Shown: positions 51,539-61,177 of the stretch, piece by piece | Position numbering within the stretch: position 1 is the first letter of the stretch | How the letters are laid out: the number at the start of each line of letters is the position of its first letter | From: Epilithonimonas hispanica | GTDB lineage: Bacteria > Bacteroidota > Bacteroidia > Flavobacteriales > Weeksellaceae | DNA length: 64,000 nt | NCBI RefSeq assembly: GCF_003385395.1 | Contig: NZ_QNUG01000010.1 | Location: forward strand, 52,547 to 116,546 | Direction: 5' to 3' | Program-made: the position numbers and the translations under genes | The notes under the pieces: model-generated | Seen by the model: the letters and a program-made list of their open reading frames with translations, nothing else | Database searches by the model: none | Told to the model about the DNA's origin: nothing

Positions 51539-52948
51539 TTAGAAAATCCACCATTCTGTCCTCACTCCAAAATAAGTCCCAAATCTTTTGGAACCAGATT
51601 GTTGTAAAAATGGCGAATAAAGAGTGTTCATTGCCTGATTATTATATCTTGAAACTTCTGCAATGAAACGAATATGAGGTCTTGCCCAAACACTTCTCTC
51701 CGCAGTAGGAACAATAGTTGGAGCCAGAACTAATTTTGTCATCGAAGCTGTATTTTGATTGCCATCTTTCCTTGTAGCAAAATGCAATTCGGAGAGAATG
51801 TGAAACCAATTATTAAAATAATAAGTAGCTCTAAGACCTGAATTAAATTCAGATTTCTTGTTAAAAATCTCTCTTTGATAATAATCAATTGCTTTATTAT
51901 TACTGTTTGAACCACCTTTGCTTTGGGTATAAACTGCATAAGCGTTGACTGACCATCTGTTGGAAAGATTAAGCAAAATATGTTCAACCGCCGTTAAAGA
52001 ATAGGCGCCCTTATAAGTTTTATTAATTTCATCAGGCGCACCGTAAGTACGCCAAGTTTGGGTATTTCCGCTATCTCCTCCGTTGGCAATTCCGTTTCCG
52101 TATCTTATTGATATTTGGTTGAAAGAACCTGTAATTTTTGTTTTTAAATTTGTATTCAGTTTTGCACCTAAAACCCATCCGTTATCCGATGGATACTGCT
52201 CCATAGAATTGTCACCAGATTTTTCCACGTTATGGAATTCGGCAAGAAGTTTAAGCTTATGAATATCATTTTTAAAAGGAATAATCTGTTCCAAAATAAA
52301 AACTTCTCTCTGTCTGTAAATCAGATTTTTTGTTCCGCTGATAACGTTAGTATAAGAATATGGTGTGGAATTAGTTGAAGCTGTATCTATCACCGCAGGA
52401 AAAAACATTGAAAATCTAGTGTTTTTATGCCTAGCGCCCCAACCTGTCGCCGAGTGGTCATCAAAATAAAAATAATCAGCAATGTGGATATCGTCATATC
52501 TCAGCCATCTGGAACCTGCCCAAACATCCCAATCACTTCCCATAATATTTCTGGCTTCCACAAAAGCTTCAGGCAAAGCGATAATCATCCCCTGATTTGA
52601 TTTTGAATCTACATTTCCCAAAAAAGTTCCGCCGGAATAGAAACTCAATCTCGCTTGCATATCAATTTTAGTGCTTTTTGTACTGTCTCCATCCACAACT
52701 GGTGTGAAATGAAAAGCCGGTAAAAAATCGACATAATCGCCCTGATCCATTCTTCCGCCTAAAGAACCTTGGTTATTGAGATTCAGTTGTCGTCCTGTTT
52801 TTCCATCAGCGTTCGGAGAATATCCGGCTCCAATTCTTCCTGTTGTTCCGAAAGAAAAATCCTTGTTTTTGATTACAATTTGAGCGTGGAAAATCTGACT
52901 AATGATTAATAATAACCAAAAGCAACATTTAAAAACTTTAGTTTTCAT
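51539..52948 (-). CDS. LamB-type outer-membrane carbohydrate porin
   Basis: A 469-residue exported protein. Signal MKTKVFKCCFWLLLIISQIFHAQ (cleavage near residue 23) is followed by a long beta-strand-rich chain. The maltoporin-family core WDVWAGSRWLRYDDIHIADYFYFDDHS is near residue 139, and the chain ends in an aromatic residue (YFGVRTEWWIF), as outer-membrane barrels do. It allows sugars through the outer membrane. TonB/SusCD systems are more common in Bacteroidota, so a LamB-type porin here is less usual. Four bases after the MFS gene stop, one operon. Confidence 0.85.
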   Translation of the reverse strand: MKTKVFKCCFWLLLIISQIFHAQIVIKNKDFSFGTTGRIGAGYSPNADGKTGRQLNLNNQGSLGGRMDQGDYVDFLPAFHFTPVVDGDSTKSTKIDMQARLSFYSGGTFLGNVDSKSNQGMIIALPEAFVEARNIMGSDWDVWAGSRWLRYDDIHIADYFYFDDHSATGWGARHKNTRFSMFFPAVIDTASTNSTPYSYTNVISGTKNLIYRQREVFILEQIIPFKNDIHKLKLLAEFHNVEKSGDNSMEQYPSDNGWVLGAKLNTNLKTKITGSFNQISIRYGNGIANGGDSGNTQTWRTYGAPDEINKTYKGAYSLTAVEHILLNLSNRWSVNAYAVYTQSKGGSNSNNKAIDYYQREIFNKKSEFNSGLRATYYFNNWFHILSELHFATRKDGNQNTASMTKLVLAPTIVPTAERSVWARPHIRFIAEVSRYNNQAMNTLYSPFLQQSGSKRFGTYFGVRTEWWIF

Positions 52949-52951
52949 AGC

Positions 52952-54187
52952 CTATTTAAGAGTCTTTGGCTTGTAGAACGTCAAAGCAAATAATAGAATA
53001 ATCACATAACAAATAATCGGTAAAAGATAAGCGTGCGCAATATCTTTCTCTGCAATTTTACCCATCAAAGGAGGAAATACCGCTCCACCAAACATTGCCA
53101 TAACCAAGAATGAAGAAGCCTGTGGAACTTTGCTTCCCAATCTCTTTAATCCAAGACTAAAAATAGTCGGATACATTACACTTAAAAATAGATTTAATAA
53201 TATCAAACTAATGAAAGATACCCAGCCAAAACTTTGAGAAATCACTAAACATAGAACAATATTACAAACTGTAAAAATTGCTAAAAGTTTATTCGGAGCG
53301 ATGAATTTCATTAGGAATGTTCCTATAAAACGTCCGATCATCATCATAGCCATACTTAATGAAAAATAATAGGAAGCTTGTAATTCCGGAAGATGCATTT
53401 TTTCTACACCATAATTGATAAAATAAGCCCAAGTTCCGCCTTGTGCAGCGATATTGAAAAACTGCGCGATAACAGCAAAAATAAAATGTCTCTGTTTATA
53501 AAGCGGTGCATGAGGATCTGAAATAGATGAAGAATCATCTTCTGAAATTTGAATATCTTCTTCGTGAGGATCTTTCAAACTTGGAACTTTAATAAAACAA
53601 AAAATTATAGTAATCGTTAAAATAACAACGCCAATCCAAGTATAAAGATTTTTGACAGAATCCAAAGAATTGTCATCCAATCCTGACTTTCCGAAAATAA
53701 AATAGCCTCCCAAAAGTGGACCGATAATCGCTCCCAATCCATTGAAAGACTGCGCGAAATTCACCCTTTGATCGCTCGTTTTTTCATTTCCTAATGCTGC
53801 GACAAAAGGATGCGCTACAGTTTCCAAAGTCGCCATTCCCATTGCCAAAACGAAAAGTGCAATTCGGAAAAAGTTAAATGACATTTCGTTGGCTGCCGGA
53901 ATGAAAAGAAATGATCCTAAAGTAAAAAGTGACAATCCTAAAATCACACCCATTTTATACCCGAATTTTTTCATAAATAATCCGGCCGGAATTCCCATCA
54001 ACGCATAAGCTCCGAAGATTGAAAGCTGTACCAGTCCAGATTTTGATTTTGAGATATTCAGAACATTCTGGAAATGCTTATTCAGAACATCGCCCATCGT
54101 CAAAGCAATTGCCCAAAAGAAAAATAATGAAATAACGAATGCCAATACAACAACGTATTTCTTTTCTGTAAATTTTGCATTATTCAT
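52952..54187 (-). CDS. FucP-like MFS sugar:proton symporter
   Basis: A 411-residue inner-membrane carrier with 12 predicted helices. It starts FTEKKYVVVLAFVISLFFFWAIALTMGDVLNKHFQ, the FucP/GlcP-type first helix. GLFMKKFGYKMGVILGLSLFTLGSFLF near residue 70 is motif A. QSFNGLGAIIGPLLGGYFIFG near 145 is a second mark. It takes up hexoses (fructose, glucose, galactose or fucose among relatives). It lies between the fructokinase-like kinase and the porin in the LacI-regulated operon, which favours a ketohexose as substrate (inference). Confidence 0.88.
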   Translation of the reverse strand: MNNAKFTEKKYVVVLAFVISLFFFWAIALTMGDVLNKHFQNVLNISKSKSGLVQLSIFGAYALMGIPAGLFMKKFGYKMGVILGLSLFTLGSFLFIPAANEMSFNFFRIALFVLAMGMATLETVAHPFVAALGNEKTSDQRVNFAQSFNGLGAIIGPLLGGYFIFGKSGLDDNSLDSVKNLYTWIGVVILTITIIFCFIKVPSLKDPHEEDIQISEDDSSSISDPHAPLYKQRHFIFAVIAQFFNIAAQGGTWAYFINYGVEKMHLPELQASYYFSLSMAMMMIGRFIGTFLMKFIAPNKLLAIFTVCNIVLCLVISQSFGWVSFISLILLNLFLSVMYPTIFSLGLKRLGSKVPQASSFLVMAMFGGAVFPPLMGKIAEKDIAHAYLLPIICYVIILLFALTFYKPKTLK

Positions 54188-54197
54188 ACTCTTAATT

Positions 54198-55109
54198 TTA
54201 AATAGTTTGACTGTAATGTTCTTCTCGGAAAGATTTGAATTCTTCGTAAGAATAATCTGGACAAGCCCCAGATTTTGAAGTGATAAATGCGCCCAAAGAA
54301 ACCGCTTGTTTCATAATTTCTTGAGGATTTTTTCCTTGAATTCTTTTAGATAGAAAACCTGCTAAAAAAGAATCTCCGCTTCCAACTGTATCCTGAACGT
54401 CTATTGAAACTGCAGAAAAAGTATAATTTTCGTTTCCTACAAAATATCTTGCGCCTTTGCTTCCTTTTGTAAGAACGATTTCATTTAAGTCAAAATAATT
54501 TTGAATATGCTTGATACTTGTGTCTTCATCTAGGTATTCTTCACCAAGAAACTCGATTATAGTTCTTAATTCGGCTTTGTTCATTTTTACCAAATTGGCT
54601 TTGTGAAGCAATGTTTTGATTAATTCAAAATCGATGAAAGGCGGACGGAAATTAACATCAAAAACTCGGAATTTTGACAATTCTATCAGTTCCAAAAGTG
54701 TATTTTTCGATTCTTTGTTTCTGGCAATCAAACTCCCGAAGACAAACGCCTCAGAATTCTGAATCAATTCTTTTTGCTCCGGCGTAATCTGGATATTATC
54801 CCAAGCCACATTCTTTACAATATCATAATGCGCTTCGCCGTGTTCGTCAAAATTGGCGATAACAGTTCCAGTCGGTTTTTCATTGTCAATTTGGATATGA
54901 TTTGTAGAAATTTCCCAACTATCAATTTGTTCTAAGAGATTTTTCCCAAGTTCGTCATTTCCAACTTTGCTGATCATTTGAACCTCAACTCCCATTTTGT
55001 CGAGATTGTAAGCTACATTGAAAGGAGCGCCACCAGCTCTACTTCCAGTTGGAAAAATATCCCAGAGAACTTCTCCAAAACAAACAGCGTAAGATTTTTT
55101 ATTGTTCAT
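54198..55109 (-). CDS. PfkB-family fructokinase-like sugar kinase
   Basis: A 303-residue ribokinase-fold kinase that phosphorylates a sugar with ATP. Marks are CFGEVLWDIFPTGSRAGGAPFNVAYNL near residue 9 (substrate GG motif) and VDVQDTVGSGDSFLAGFL near 247, with the catalytic Asp in GSGDS. Closest type by motif is fructokinase. First gene of the operon that continues with MFS transporter, porin and epimerase. An operator-like palindrome sits eight bases before its ATG. Confidence 0.9.
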   Translation of the reverse strand: MNNKKSYAVCFGEVLWDIFPTGSRAGGAPFNVAYNLDKMGVEVQMISKVGNDELGKNLLEQIDSWEISTNHIQIDNEKPTGTVIANFDEHGEAHYDIVKNVAWDNIQITPEQKELIQNSEAFVFGSLIARNKESKNTLLELIELSKFRVFDVNFRPPFIDFELIKTLLHKANLVKMNKAELRTIIEFLGEEYLDEDTSIKHIQNYFDLNEIVLTKGSKGARYFVGNENYTFSAVSIDVQDTVGSGDSFLAGFLSKRIQGKNPQEIMKQAVSLGAFITSKSGACPDYSYEEFKSFREEHYSQTI

Positions 55110-55116
55110 ATTCAGA

Positions 55117-55138
55117 TTAAACGTTTAAGTTAATAAAT
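55117..55138. promoter_or_regulatory. Candidate LacI operator 1 (before the kinase gene)
   Basis: A 12-bp perfect palindrome TTAAACGTTTAA with central CG (55117-55128) followed by GTTAATAAAT. The 22-base block occurs again at 56367-56388 with one change. A central CG palindrome is typical of LacI-family operators. Binding is inferred. Confidence 0.65.
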
Positions 55139-55145
55139 AAAAAAA

Positions 55146-56153
55146 TTATTTTATTGATTTTTTGATGATTAAATCACCTGATAATATTATTTTTTTTGAG
55201 GTATTAGAATATTCATTAATTTGAAGATCAAGCAGTTTAATCGCTTCATCTGTCATTTGTTCCAATGGCTGCTTAACATAACTAATCTCTGTTGGAAATA
55301 ATTTGTAAGCTTCTGTCTCATCAAAAGCTAAGACTGAAACATCCTGAGGAACTTTGATATTATTTTTGATTAGATAAGACAAACCGGCAACAGCAAGCTT
55401 GTTACTAGAAAGATACAATGCCGTATTTTTAGGATTTTGACCTAAAGCATTCGCAAGTTGATTGTGAATCTCTTCTGTAATATTATCTAAACCCACTTTA
55501 ATTCTCTCAACAGCGATATTTTTGTTAGATTCTGAAATACTTGCGTCAAAACCTTGCTGGCGGTCTAAAAGATGCTGCAACTTAGTATCATAACCAACAT
55601 AAATGATTTTGTCAAAATCTTTTTCTAAAAGTATAGACGTTGTACGTTCCGCAATTTCTCTATTATTTACAATAATTCCAGGAACGTTAACTCCTTTTAA
55701 GTATCGGTCAATTGTAACTACCGGATAATTTTTGTTGAGCAACTTTAAAAGTGAATCTTCAGATCCTGCAACAGGAGCTACAATCATCCCATCAACTTGC
55801 TGCTGGGAGAAAAGTTCAATCAGTTTTTCAAACTTTTCAGCATTTTCATCAGAACTTCCAATAATCAAAGTATAACCAAGTTTGAGCGCATTGTCTTCTA
55901 GATTTCTTGCAATAGTTGAATAGAACTCATTGGAGATATCCGCTACAATAAGCCCTAACAATTTAGTTCTGTTATTCTTAAGACTTCTGGCCATTCGGTT
56001 TGGCGTGTAGTTAATCGTTTCAGCTACTTCAAAAATTTTTTTCTTGGTTTCTACACTGATTCTCTGCCCTTCTTTCTTATTCAGAACATATGAAACCGTT
56101 GCAACGGAAACCCCTGCAATTCTAGCAATATCTTTGATGGATGCTTTCTTCAT
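55146..56153 (-). CDS. LacI-family transcriptional regulator
   Basis: A 335-residue repressor. Residues 1-55 are the LacI headpiece (KKASIKDIARIAGVSVATVSYVLNKKEGQRISVETKKKIFEVAE, then YTPNRMARSLKNNRTKLLGLI), with the hinge helix that reads central CG operators. The rest is the periplasmic-binding-protein fold that senses the sugar (GLIVADISNEFYSTIARNLED, QQVDGMIVAPVAGS, VDRYLKGVNVPGIIVNN). The frame is open to 56222; the ATG at 56153 is chosen because the headpiece starts there. Two matching operators flank this gene, one in front of the kinase gene and one 214 bases upstream of itself. Confidence 0.92.
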   Translation of the reverse strand: MKKASIKDIARIAGVSVATVSYVLNKKEGQRISVETKKKIFEVAETINYTPNRMARSLKNNRTKLLGLIVADISNEFYSTIARNLEDNALKLGYTLIIGSSDENAEKFEKLIELFSQQQVDGMIVAPVAGSEDSLLKLLNKNYPVVTIDRYLKGVNVPGIIVNNREIAERTTSILLEKDFDKIIYVGYDTKLQHLLDRQQGFDASISESNKNIAVERIKVGLDNITEEIHNQLANALGQNPKNTALYLSSNKLAVAGLSYLIKNNIKVPQDVSVLAFDETEAYKLFPTEISYVKQPLEQMTDEAIKLLDLQINEYSNTSKKIILSGDLIIKKSIK

Positions 56154-56366
56154 TGTTCTTTTTTGACTATGCAAATTATTTAATAAAAATTTAAAAAAAC
56201 AATAGCTTATTTTTTTTCTCAATTTCAGAAAAAAGTATAAATTGCACGTTTTTTATTTCAACAATAAATACAACTTAATAGATTAATAATCAAACAATTA
56301 AATAGTTAGAAGTAATTAAAAATCTAATATTTCATTACTAATATTGTGAATCAAGTTAACTTTTAG

Positions 56367-56388
56367 TTAACCGTTTAAGTTAATAAAT
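56367..56388. promoter_or_regulatory. Candidate LacI operator 2 (upstream of the lacI-type gene)
   Basis: TTAACCGTTTAA at 56367-56378 followed by GTTAATAAAT. It matches operator 1 at 21 of 22 positions in the same orientation. It lies 214 bases before the regulator start and would suit autoregulation or looping with operator 1. Confidence 0.6.
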
Positions 56389-56481
56389 TTTAAAATTATA
56401 TTAATTAAATATGTCTAAAAGTTTTTATTTACATCAATTTTCATTCTCTTAAAGACCATTCAAAAAAATTATTCAAATAAA

Positions 56482-56513
56482 AAAGAAGCCTATCTCACGA
56501 CAGACTTCTTTCC
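56482..56513 (-). terminator. Terminator after the RND efflux operon
   Basis: AAAGAAG...CTTCTTT arms around 56482-56513 with an imperfect inner stem, and an A run on the plus strand to its left that gives a T tail on the minus strand. It lies 24 bases past the outer-membrane factor stop. Confidence 0.55.
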
Positions 56514-56536
56514 AAGAAAAAATTTAACAATGATAA

Positions 56537-58006
56537 TTATTTTTTTGTGATATCAGGAGAAATCAAAGGGTTTTGATCCCAACCTCCTCCAAGCGCTCTG
56601 TAAACAGCAACACTTGCTTTAAGCTGATTCACTTTCTTTTCCACAAGCTCAAATTTGGATTCCAAAGCGTCGCGTTGTGTTAATAAAACTTCCATATAAT
56701 CTGCGCGGGCATATTTAAACAAATCATTCGAAATATCTATTGATTTTGTTAATGCATCAACTTCTTTCGATTTGATATCCAGACTGTTTTCTAAATTATG
56801 AATTTTAGACAACTGATTGGCAACTTCGATATAAGCACCTAAAATCGTCTGCTCATAATGATAAACCGCCTGAACCTGCTTTGCATTGGCATTATAATAC
56901 GCCGCTTTAATTGCAGCTCTGTTAATCAACGGAGCTGTCAGTTCACCTGCTAAAGAAAATAAGAAAGATTCTGGTTTGATGATATAAGTTGGATTAAAAG
57001 CTTGTAATCCAACTCCAGCACCAATGTCCAGAGAAGGATAAAATCTTGCTTTTGCCGATTTAATATCTAATTTTGAAGCAGCCAGCTCATATTCTGCCTG
57101 TTTGATATCCGGACGATTTTCCAACAATTCTGAAGGAATTCCTGCATAAACCGTCTGCGGAATAATAGAATCGAATGCATTCTGGCTTCTTTCCACAGGT
57201 TGAGGAAATCTTCCGACAAGATAATTGATCTTGTTTTCCGTTTCCACGATTTTCTGCTGAATGTCATACTGCATTCCCTGCGTTTTCAGTACCTGAGCCT
57301 GAAATCTCTTCACGGCTAATTCATTGGAACGGGCGTTCTTTTTTAAATCTTTAATGATATTCAACGCATCATTCTGAATTTTAATATTCTGATTTAAAAT
57401 AACCAATTCGTTATCTAGAGCCAATAACTCGTAATAAGATTCTGCAATTTCTGAAATCAGATTCGTGATCATGAAGTTTTTTCCTTCAACACTTGCTAAA
57501 TATCTCTGAACCTGAGCTCTTTTAGCATTATGAAGTTTGCCCCAGATATCTGTTTCCCATTTCGCCTGAGCACCTACTCCGAAATCAAATAAAGGATCCG
57601 GCATTTCTCTTCCCGGCTCCATTTCTGTATTGGCTTCCATAGCTCCGATATTGGTGTAACGGCTTACTTTGTCGACACCCGCACCTGCTTTCAAACCAAC
57701 AGAAGGCAAATATTCTCCTTTTTTAGCTCTGATTTCATTTTTAGAAATCTCAATTTCCTGAAGAACAATATTCAATTCCTGATTGTTCTGCAAAGCCTGG
57801 TTAATTAACCCTTGAAGATTCGGATCGCTGAAATATTCGTTCCATTTCAGTTTTCCTGTATTGACGGTGTCATTTTCTGCGCCTGCAAATTTTTCGGGAA
57901 CCGTTTTATTTTCTGCCCTTTGTTCAATTTCTATAGGTTTGCAGGCAGCAAGGCTTAATAGTAAAAAAGCAACACCTGCATATTGATATATTTTATTCTT
58001 ATTCAT
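56537..58006 (-). CDS. RND efflux outer-membrane lipoprotein (TolC/OprM family)
   Basis: A 489-residue outer-membrane channel. Signal with lipobox LAAC (lipidated Cys22) and then the two OEP repeats of the NodT/OprM type: LQGLINQALQNNQELNIVLQEIEISKNEIRAKKGEYLPSVGL near residue 65 and ELLENRPDIKQAEYELAASKLDIKSAKARFYPSLDIGAG near 290. It forms a trimeric duct through the outer membrane. The start overlaps the end of the permease gene by eight bases. Last gene of the adaptor-permease-channel operon. Confidence 0.93.
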   Translation of the reverse strand: MNKNKIYQYAGVAFLLLSLAACKPIEIEQRAENKTVPEKFAGAENDTVNTGKLKWNEYFSDPNLQGLINQALQNNQELNIVLQEIEISKNEIRAKKGEYLPSVGLKAGAGVDKVSRYTNIGAMEANTEMEPGREMPDPLFDFGVGAQAKWETDIWGKLHNAKRAQVQRYLASVEGKNFMITNLISEIAESYYELLALDNELVILNQNIKIQNDALNIIKDLKKNARSNELAVKRFQAQVLKTQGMQYDIQQKIVETENKINYLVGRFPQPVERSQNAFDSIIPQTVYAGIPSELLENRPDIKQAEYELAASKLDIKSAKARFYPSLDIGAGVGLQAFNPTYIIKPESFLFSLAGELTAPLINRAAIKAAYYNANAKQVQAVYHYEQTILGAYIEVANQLSKIHNLENSLDIKSKEVDALTKSIDISNDLFKYARADYMEVLLTQRDALESKFELVEKKVNQLKASVAVYRALGGGWDQNPLISPDITKK

Positions 58007-61000
58007 AATGGATCATGTCTTCGCTAAATGGTGATTCTTCTTCTTCTTTAATCATTTTTTTACCATCTGCCCATTTTGCAAATATGTAATAGAGTCCAGG
58101 AATGATAACAACTCCGAAAACAGTTCCGAATATCATTCCTCCCATTGCCGATGCTCCGATTGTATGATTTCCAATCGCTCCTGCTCCGTGAGCCAATACC
58201 AAAGGAATCATCCCTGCAATAAATGCAAACGATGTCATTAAGATCGGACGGAAACGAACTTTTGCACCTTCTATAGCAGCATCTGCAATCGACATCCCTT
58301 CTAAGCGTTTCTGAACGGCAAATTCAACAATCAAAACGGCGTTTTTACCTAATAAACCTACAAGCATGATAAGACCAACCTGCGCATAAATATCATTCTG
58401 TAATCCCATTGCCTTCAACAAAAAGAAAGATCCGAAAAGACCGACAGGTAAAGAAGTAATCACAGCCAACGGTAAGATTAAACTTTCGTATTGCGCTGCT
58501 AAAACCAGATAAACGAAAATTAAAACAACCAGAAATACATAAATGGCTTCGTTACCACGATTTGCTTCGTCATACGATAAACCTTCCCAAGCCACTTTAT
58601 AACCATGAGGTAAAGTTGTAGCAGCAGTTTCGTTGATCGCCTTAATTGCATCTGCAGTAGTAAATCCTGGAGCCGGAAGTCCTCTGATTGCCGCAGAATT
58701 GTACATATTATAACGTGTAATTTCATTTGGCCCCTGCGTTTTCTTCATGGTCATAAATGCAGAATAAGGAACCATTTCGTCTTTATCATTTTTAACATAC
58801 AGACTTAAAATATCTGTCGGCAATCTTCTGAATTCTGGACCGGACTGAACATATACTTTAAAGAATTGTCCGAATCGAATGAAGCCCTGCTCATAGGTAC
58901 TACCAATTAGAATATTTAAATTATCCATTGCTTTACCAATAGAAACACCTTTTTGCATGGCTGCATTATTATCAAATACCAATTCGTACTGCGGATAGTT
59001 GGCAGCGAAAAATGTAAATACGCCTGTAAGTTCTTTACGCTTCTTTAATTCTGCCATGAAATCTTTATTCACTTTATCAAATTCCTGATAATTTGTATCT
59101 CTGTTGATGTCTAATAATCTCATTGAGAAACCTCCTGAAGAACCAAATCCCGGAACCGCCGGCGGTTCGAAAAACTCGATGGTAGCTCCTAAATCTTTTG
59201 ATTTTTCCTCTAATTCTTCCATTACTTCTTTTACAGAATGTTCTCTGTCTGACCAAGGTTTAAGGTTAATTAAACAAGTACCTGCATTTGAACCTCTACC
59301 TTCGGTCATGATTTCGTAACCTGCTAAAGAAGAAACAGATTCTACACCATCCACTTTTTCTGCAATACCTTGTAATTCTCTGGAAATTTTATTCGTTTGC
59401 TCCAATGTTGATCCTGGTGGCGTCTGAATAATTGCGTAGATTGTCCCCTGATCTTCCGTTGGAATGAAACCTCCCGGTAAGTTTTTATTAACAAAGAAAA
59501 TTCCGGCGCTGAAAACAGCTAATACTCCCCAAGTTAAAGTTCTTCTTGTGACAATTCTTTTTAATAATGCTGAATATCTGCCTGTCAATTTATCAAATAA
59601 GCTATTAAAAGCATCAATAAACTTTGTAAATAGATTTACTTTCTTAGGTTTTCCATGATTATTTTTCAGCAACATTGCACACAAAACCGGTGTTAAGGTA
59701 AGAGCAATTAACGCTGAAATCACAATAGAACTTGCCATTGTAATGGAGAACTGTCTAAAAAAAGTTCCCACAGGACCTGACATAAATGAGATTGGCAAGA
59801 ATACAGAAACCATGACAGCAGTAATCGCAATAATAGCTCCTGAAATCTCTCCCATTACCTCCTGAACAGCTTTAAACGGACTTTGATTTTTTTCTTCCAT
59901 TTTAGCGTGAACAGCTTCCACAACAACAATGGCATCATCGACCACAATACCAATTGCCAGTACCAATGCGAATAACGTTACAAGGTTTATGGTTAATCCA
60001 AACAACTGCATAACGAAGAATGCTCCAATAAGTGAAACAGGTACAGCAATAATCGGAATTAATGTTGAGCGCCAGTCTCCTAAAAATATGAAAACAACAA
60101 TGGCAACCAATACAAAGGCATCTCGCAATGTATCGACAACCTGCTCAATAGAAGCATCCAAAAATTTCGAAACATCATAACTGATTTTATAATCTACACC
60201 TGGAGGAAAATTCTTTTTCAATTCTTCCATTTTAGATTTAATTCCTTTAATCACGTCGCTTGCGTTACTTCCGTAATTTTGTTTTAATACAATTGAAGCG
60301 GAAGGATGACCATCTAAATTAGAATAAATATCAAAAAACTCACTTCCTAATTCTACTTTACCAATGTCTTTTAATTTTACGTTTTCTCCATCAGAATTTG
60401 CTCTGACAATGATGTTTTCGTACTCCTCCGGTTTGTTATATTGTCCTTTGTAGGTCAATACATATTCCAGTGTTTGAGCAGCAATACCGGAACTTTGTCC
60501 GATTCTACCGGGACGTCCGATGATACTTTGCTCACCAATAGCTTTCATAACTTCATCTACAGAAATATCATAAGCTCTCATTCTTTCAGGATTTAGCCAA
60601 ATACGCATGGCATATCTTCTACTTCCTAAAATCTGTGATCTTGCAATCCCCGGAATACGGTTAATTTCCGGAATAACATTTACAGTAGAATAATTGTATA
60701 GAAACTTCTCATCCATACTTTTATCTTTACTATAAAGATTCACGTACATCAACATACTTGGCTGTACAGGGTTTACAATAACCCCTTCTTTTTGTACAAG
60801 CTCCGGTAACAATGGCATTACCTGATCGATTCTTGTTTTTACCAAAACGGTTGCGATATTGGGATCTGTACCGGGATCAAAGACAACATTGACTGTTGCT
60901 TCTCCGGCACTGGTAGCATCCGTAGACATATATCTCATTCCCTGAACACCGTTTACAGCATTTTCTATGGTAATTAATGATGATTTTACCAATACATCCG

Positions 61001-61160
61001 CACTGGATCCCGGATATGCTATACTTACCGCAACAGTTGTTGGTGCAATCTGTGGAAATTGTTCTGTCGGTAGTTGTTTAATTGCTAAACCTCCTACAAA
61101 CAGGATAATAACCGAAATTACAATTGCAAAAACTGGTCGGTGAATTATTTTCTTGAACAT
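57999..61160 (-). CDS. RND multidrug efflux permease (HAE1 family, AcrB-like)
   Basis: A 1053-residue inner-membrane proton-driven pump with 12 helices and two large periplasmic loops. HRPVFAIVISVIILFVGGLAIKQLPTEQFPQIAP at the N-terminus is the HAE1 start. LFALVLAIGIVVDDAIVVVEAVHAKMEE near residue 395 has the proton-relay Asp pair, and PGGFIPTEDQGTIYAIIQTPPGSTLEQT near 560 is the mid-domain start. GLLGKNAVLIVEFA near 935 carries the Lys. Substrates are probably lipophilic drugs. Translated together with the channel gene, preceded by the adaptor gene by 17 bases. Confidence 0.96.
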   Translation of the reverse strand: MFKKIIHRPVFAIVISVIILFVGGLAIKQLPTEQFPQIAPTTVAVSIAYPGSSADVLVKSSLITIENAVNGVQGMRYMSTDATSAGEATVNVVFDPGTDPNIATVLVKTRIDQVMPLLPELVQKEGVIVNPVQPSMLMYVNLYSKDKSMDEKFLYNYSTVNVIPEINRIPGIARSQILGSRRYAMRIWLNPERMRAYDISVDEVMKAIGEQSIIGRPGRIGQSSGIAAQTLEYVLTYKGQYNKPEEYENIIVRANSDGENVKLKDIGKVELGSEFFDIYSNLDGHPSASIVLKQNYGSNASDVIKGIKSKMEELKKNFPPGVDYKISYDVSKFLDASIEQVVDTLRDAFVLVAIVVFIFLGDWRSTLIPIIAVPVSLIGAFFVMQLFGLTINLVTLFALVLAIGIVVDDAIVVVEAVHAKMEEKNQSPFKAVQEVMGEISGAIIAITAVMVSVFLPISFMSGPVGTFFRQFSITMASSIVISALIALTLTPVLCAMLLKNNHGKPKKVNLFTKFIDAFNSLFDKLTGRYSALLKRIVTRRTLTWGVLAVFSAGIFFVNKNLPGGFIPTEDQGTIYAIIQTPPGSTLEQTNKISRELQGIAEKVDGVESVSSLAGYEIMTEGRGSNAGTCLINLKPWSDREHSVKEVMEELEEKSKDLGATIEFFEPPAVPGFGSSGGFSMRLLDINRDTNYQEFDKVNKDFMAELKKRKELTGVFTFFAANYPQYELVFDNNAAMQKGVSIGKAMDNLNILIGSTYEQGFIRFGQFFKVYVQSGPEFRRLPTDILSLYVKNDKDEMVPYSAFMTMKKTQGPNEITRYNMYNSAAIRGLPAPGFTTADAIKAINETAATTLPHGYKVAWEGLSYDEANRGNEAIYVFLVVLIFVYLVLAAQYESLILPLAVITSLPVGLFGSFFLLKAMGLQNDIYAQVGLIMLVGLLGKNAVLIVEFAVQKRLEGMSIADAAIEGAKVRFRPILMTSFAFIAGMIPLVLAHGAGAIGNHTIGASAMGGMIFGTVFGVVIIPGLYYIFAKWADGKKMIKEEEESPFSEDMIHYE

Positions 61161-61177
61161 ATTTTATGCAATTTTAA

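Larger units (their letters stand above)
56154..56536. other. 383-base regulatory region between lacI-type gene and RND operon
   Basis: No gene. It contains operator 2 (56367-56388) and the terminator of the RND operon (56482-56513). The remaining bases are AT-rich with no clear frame. Confidence 0.6.
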
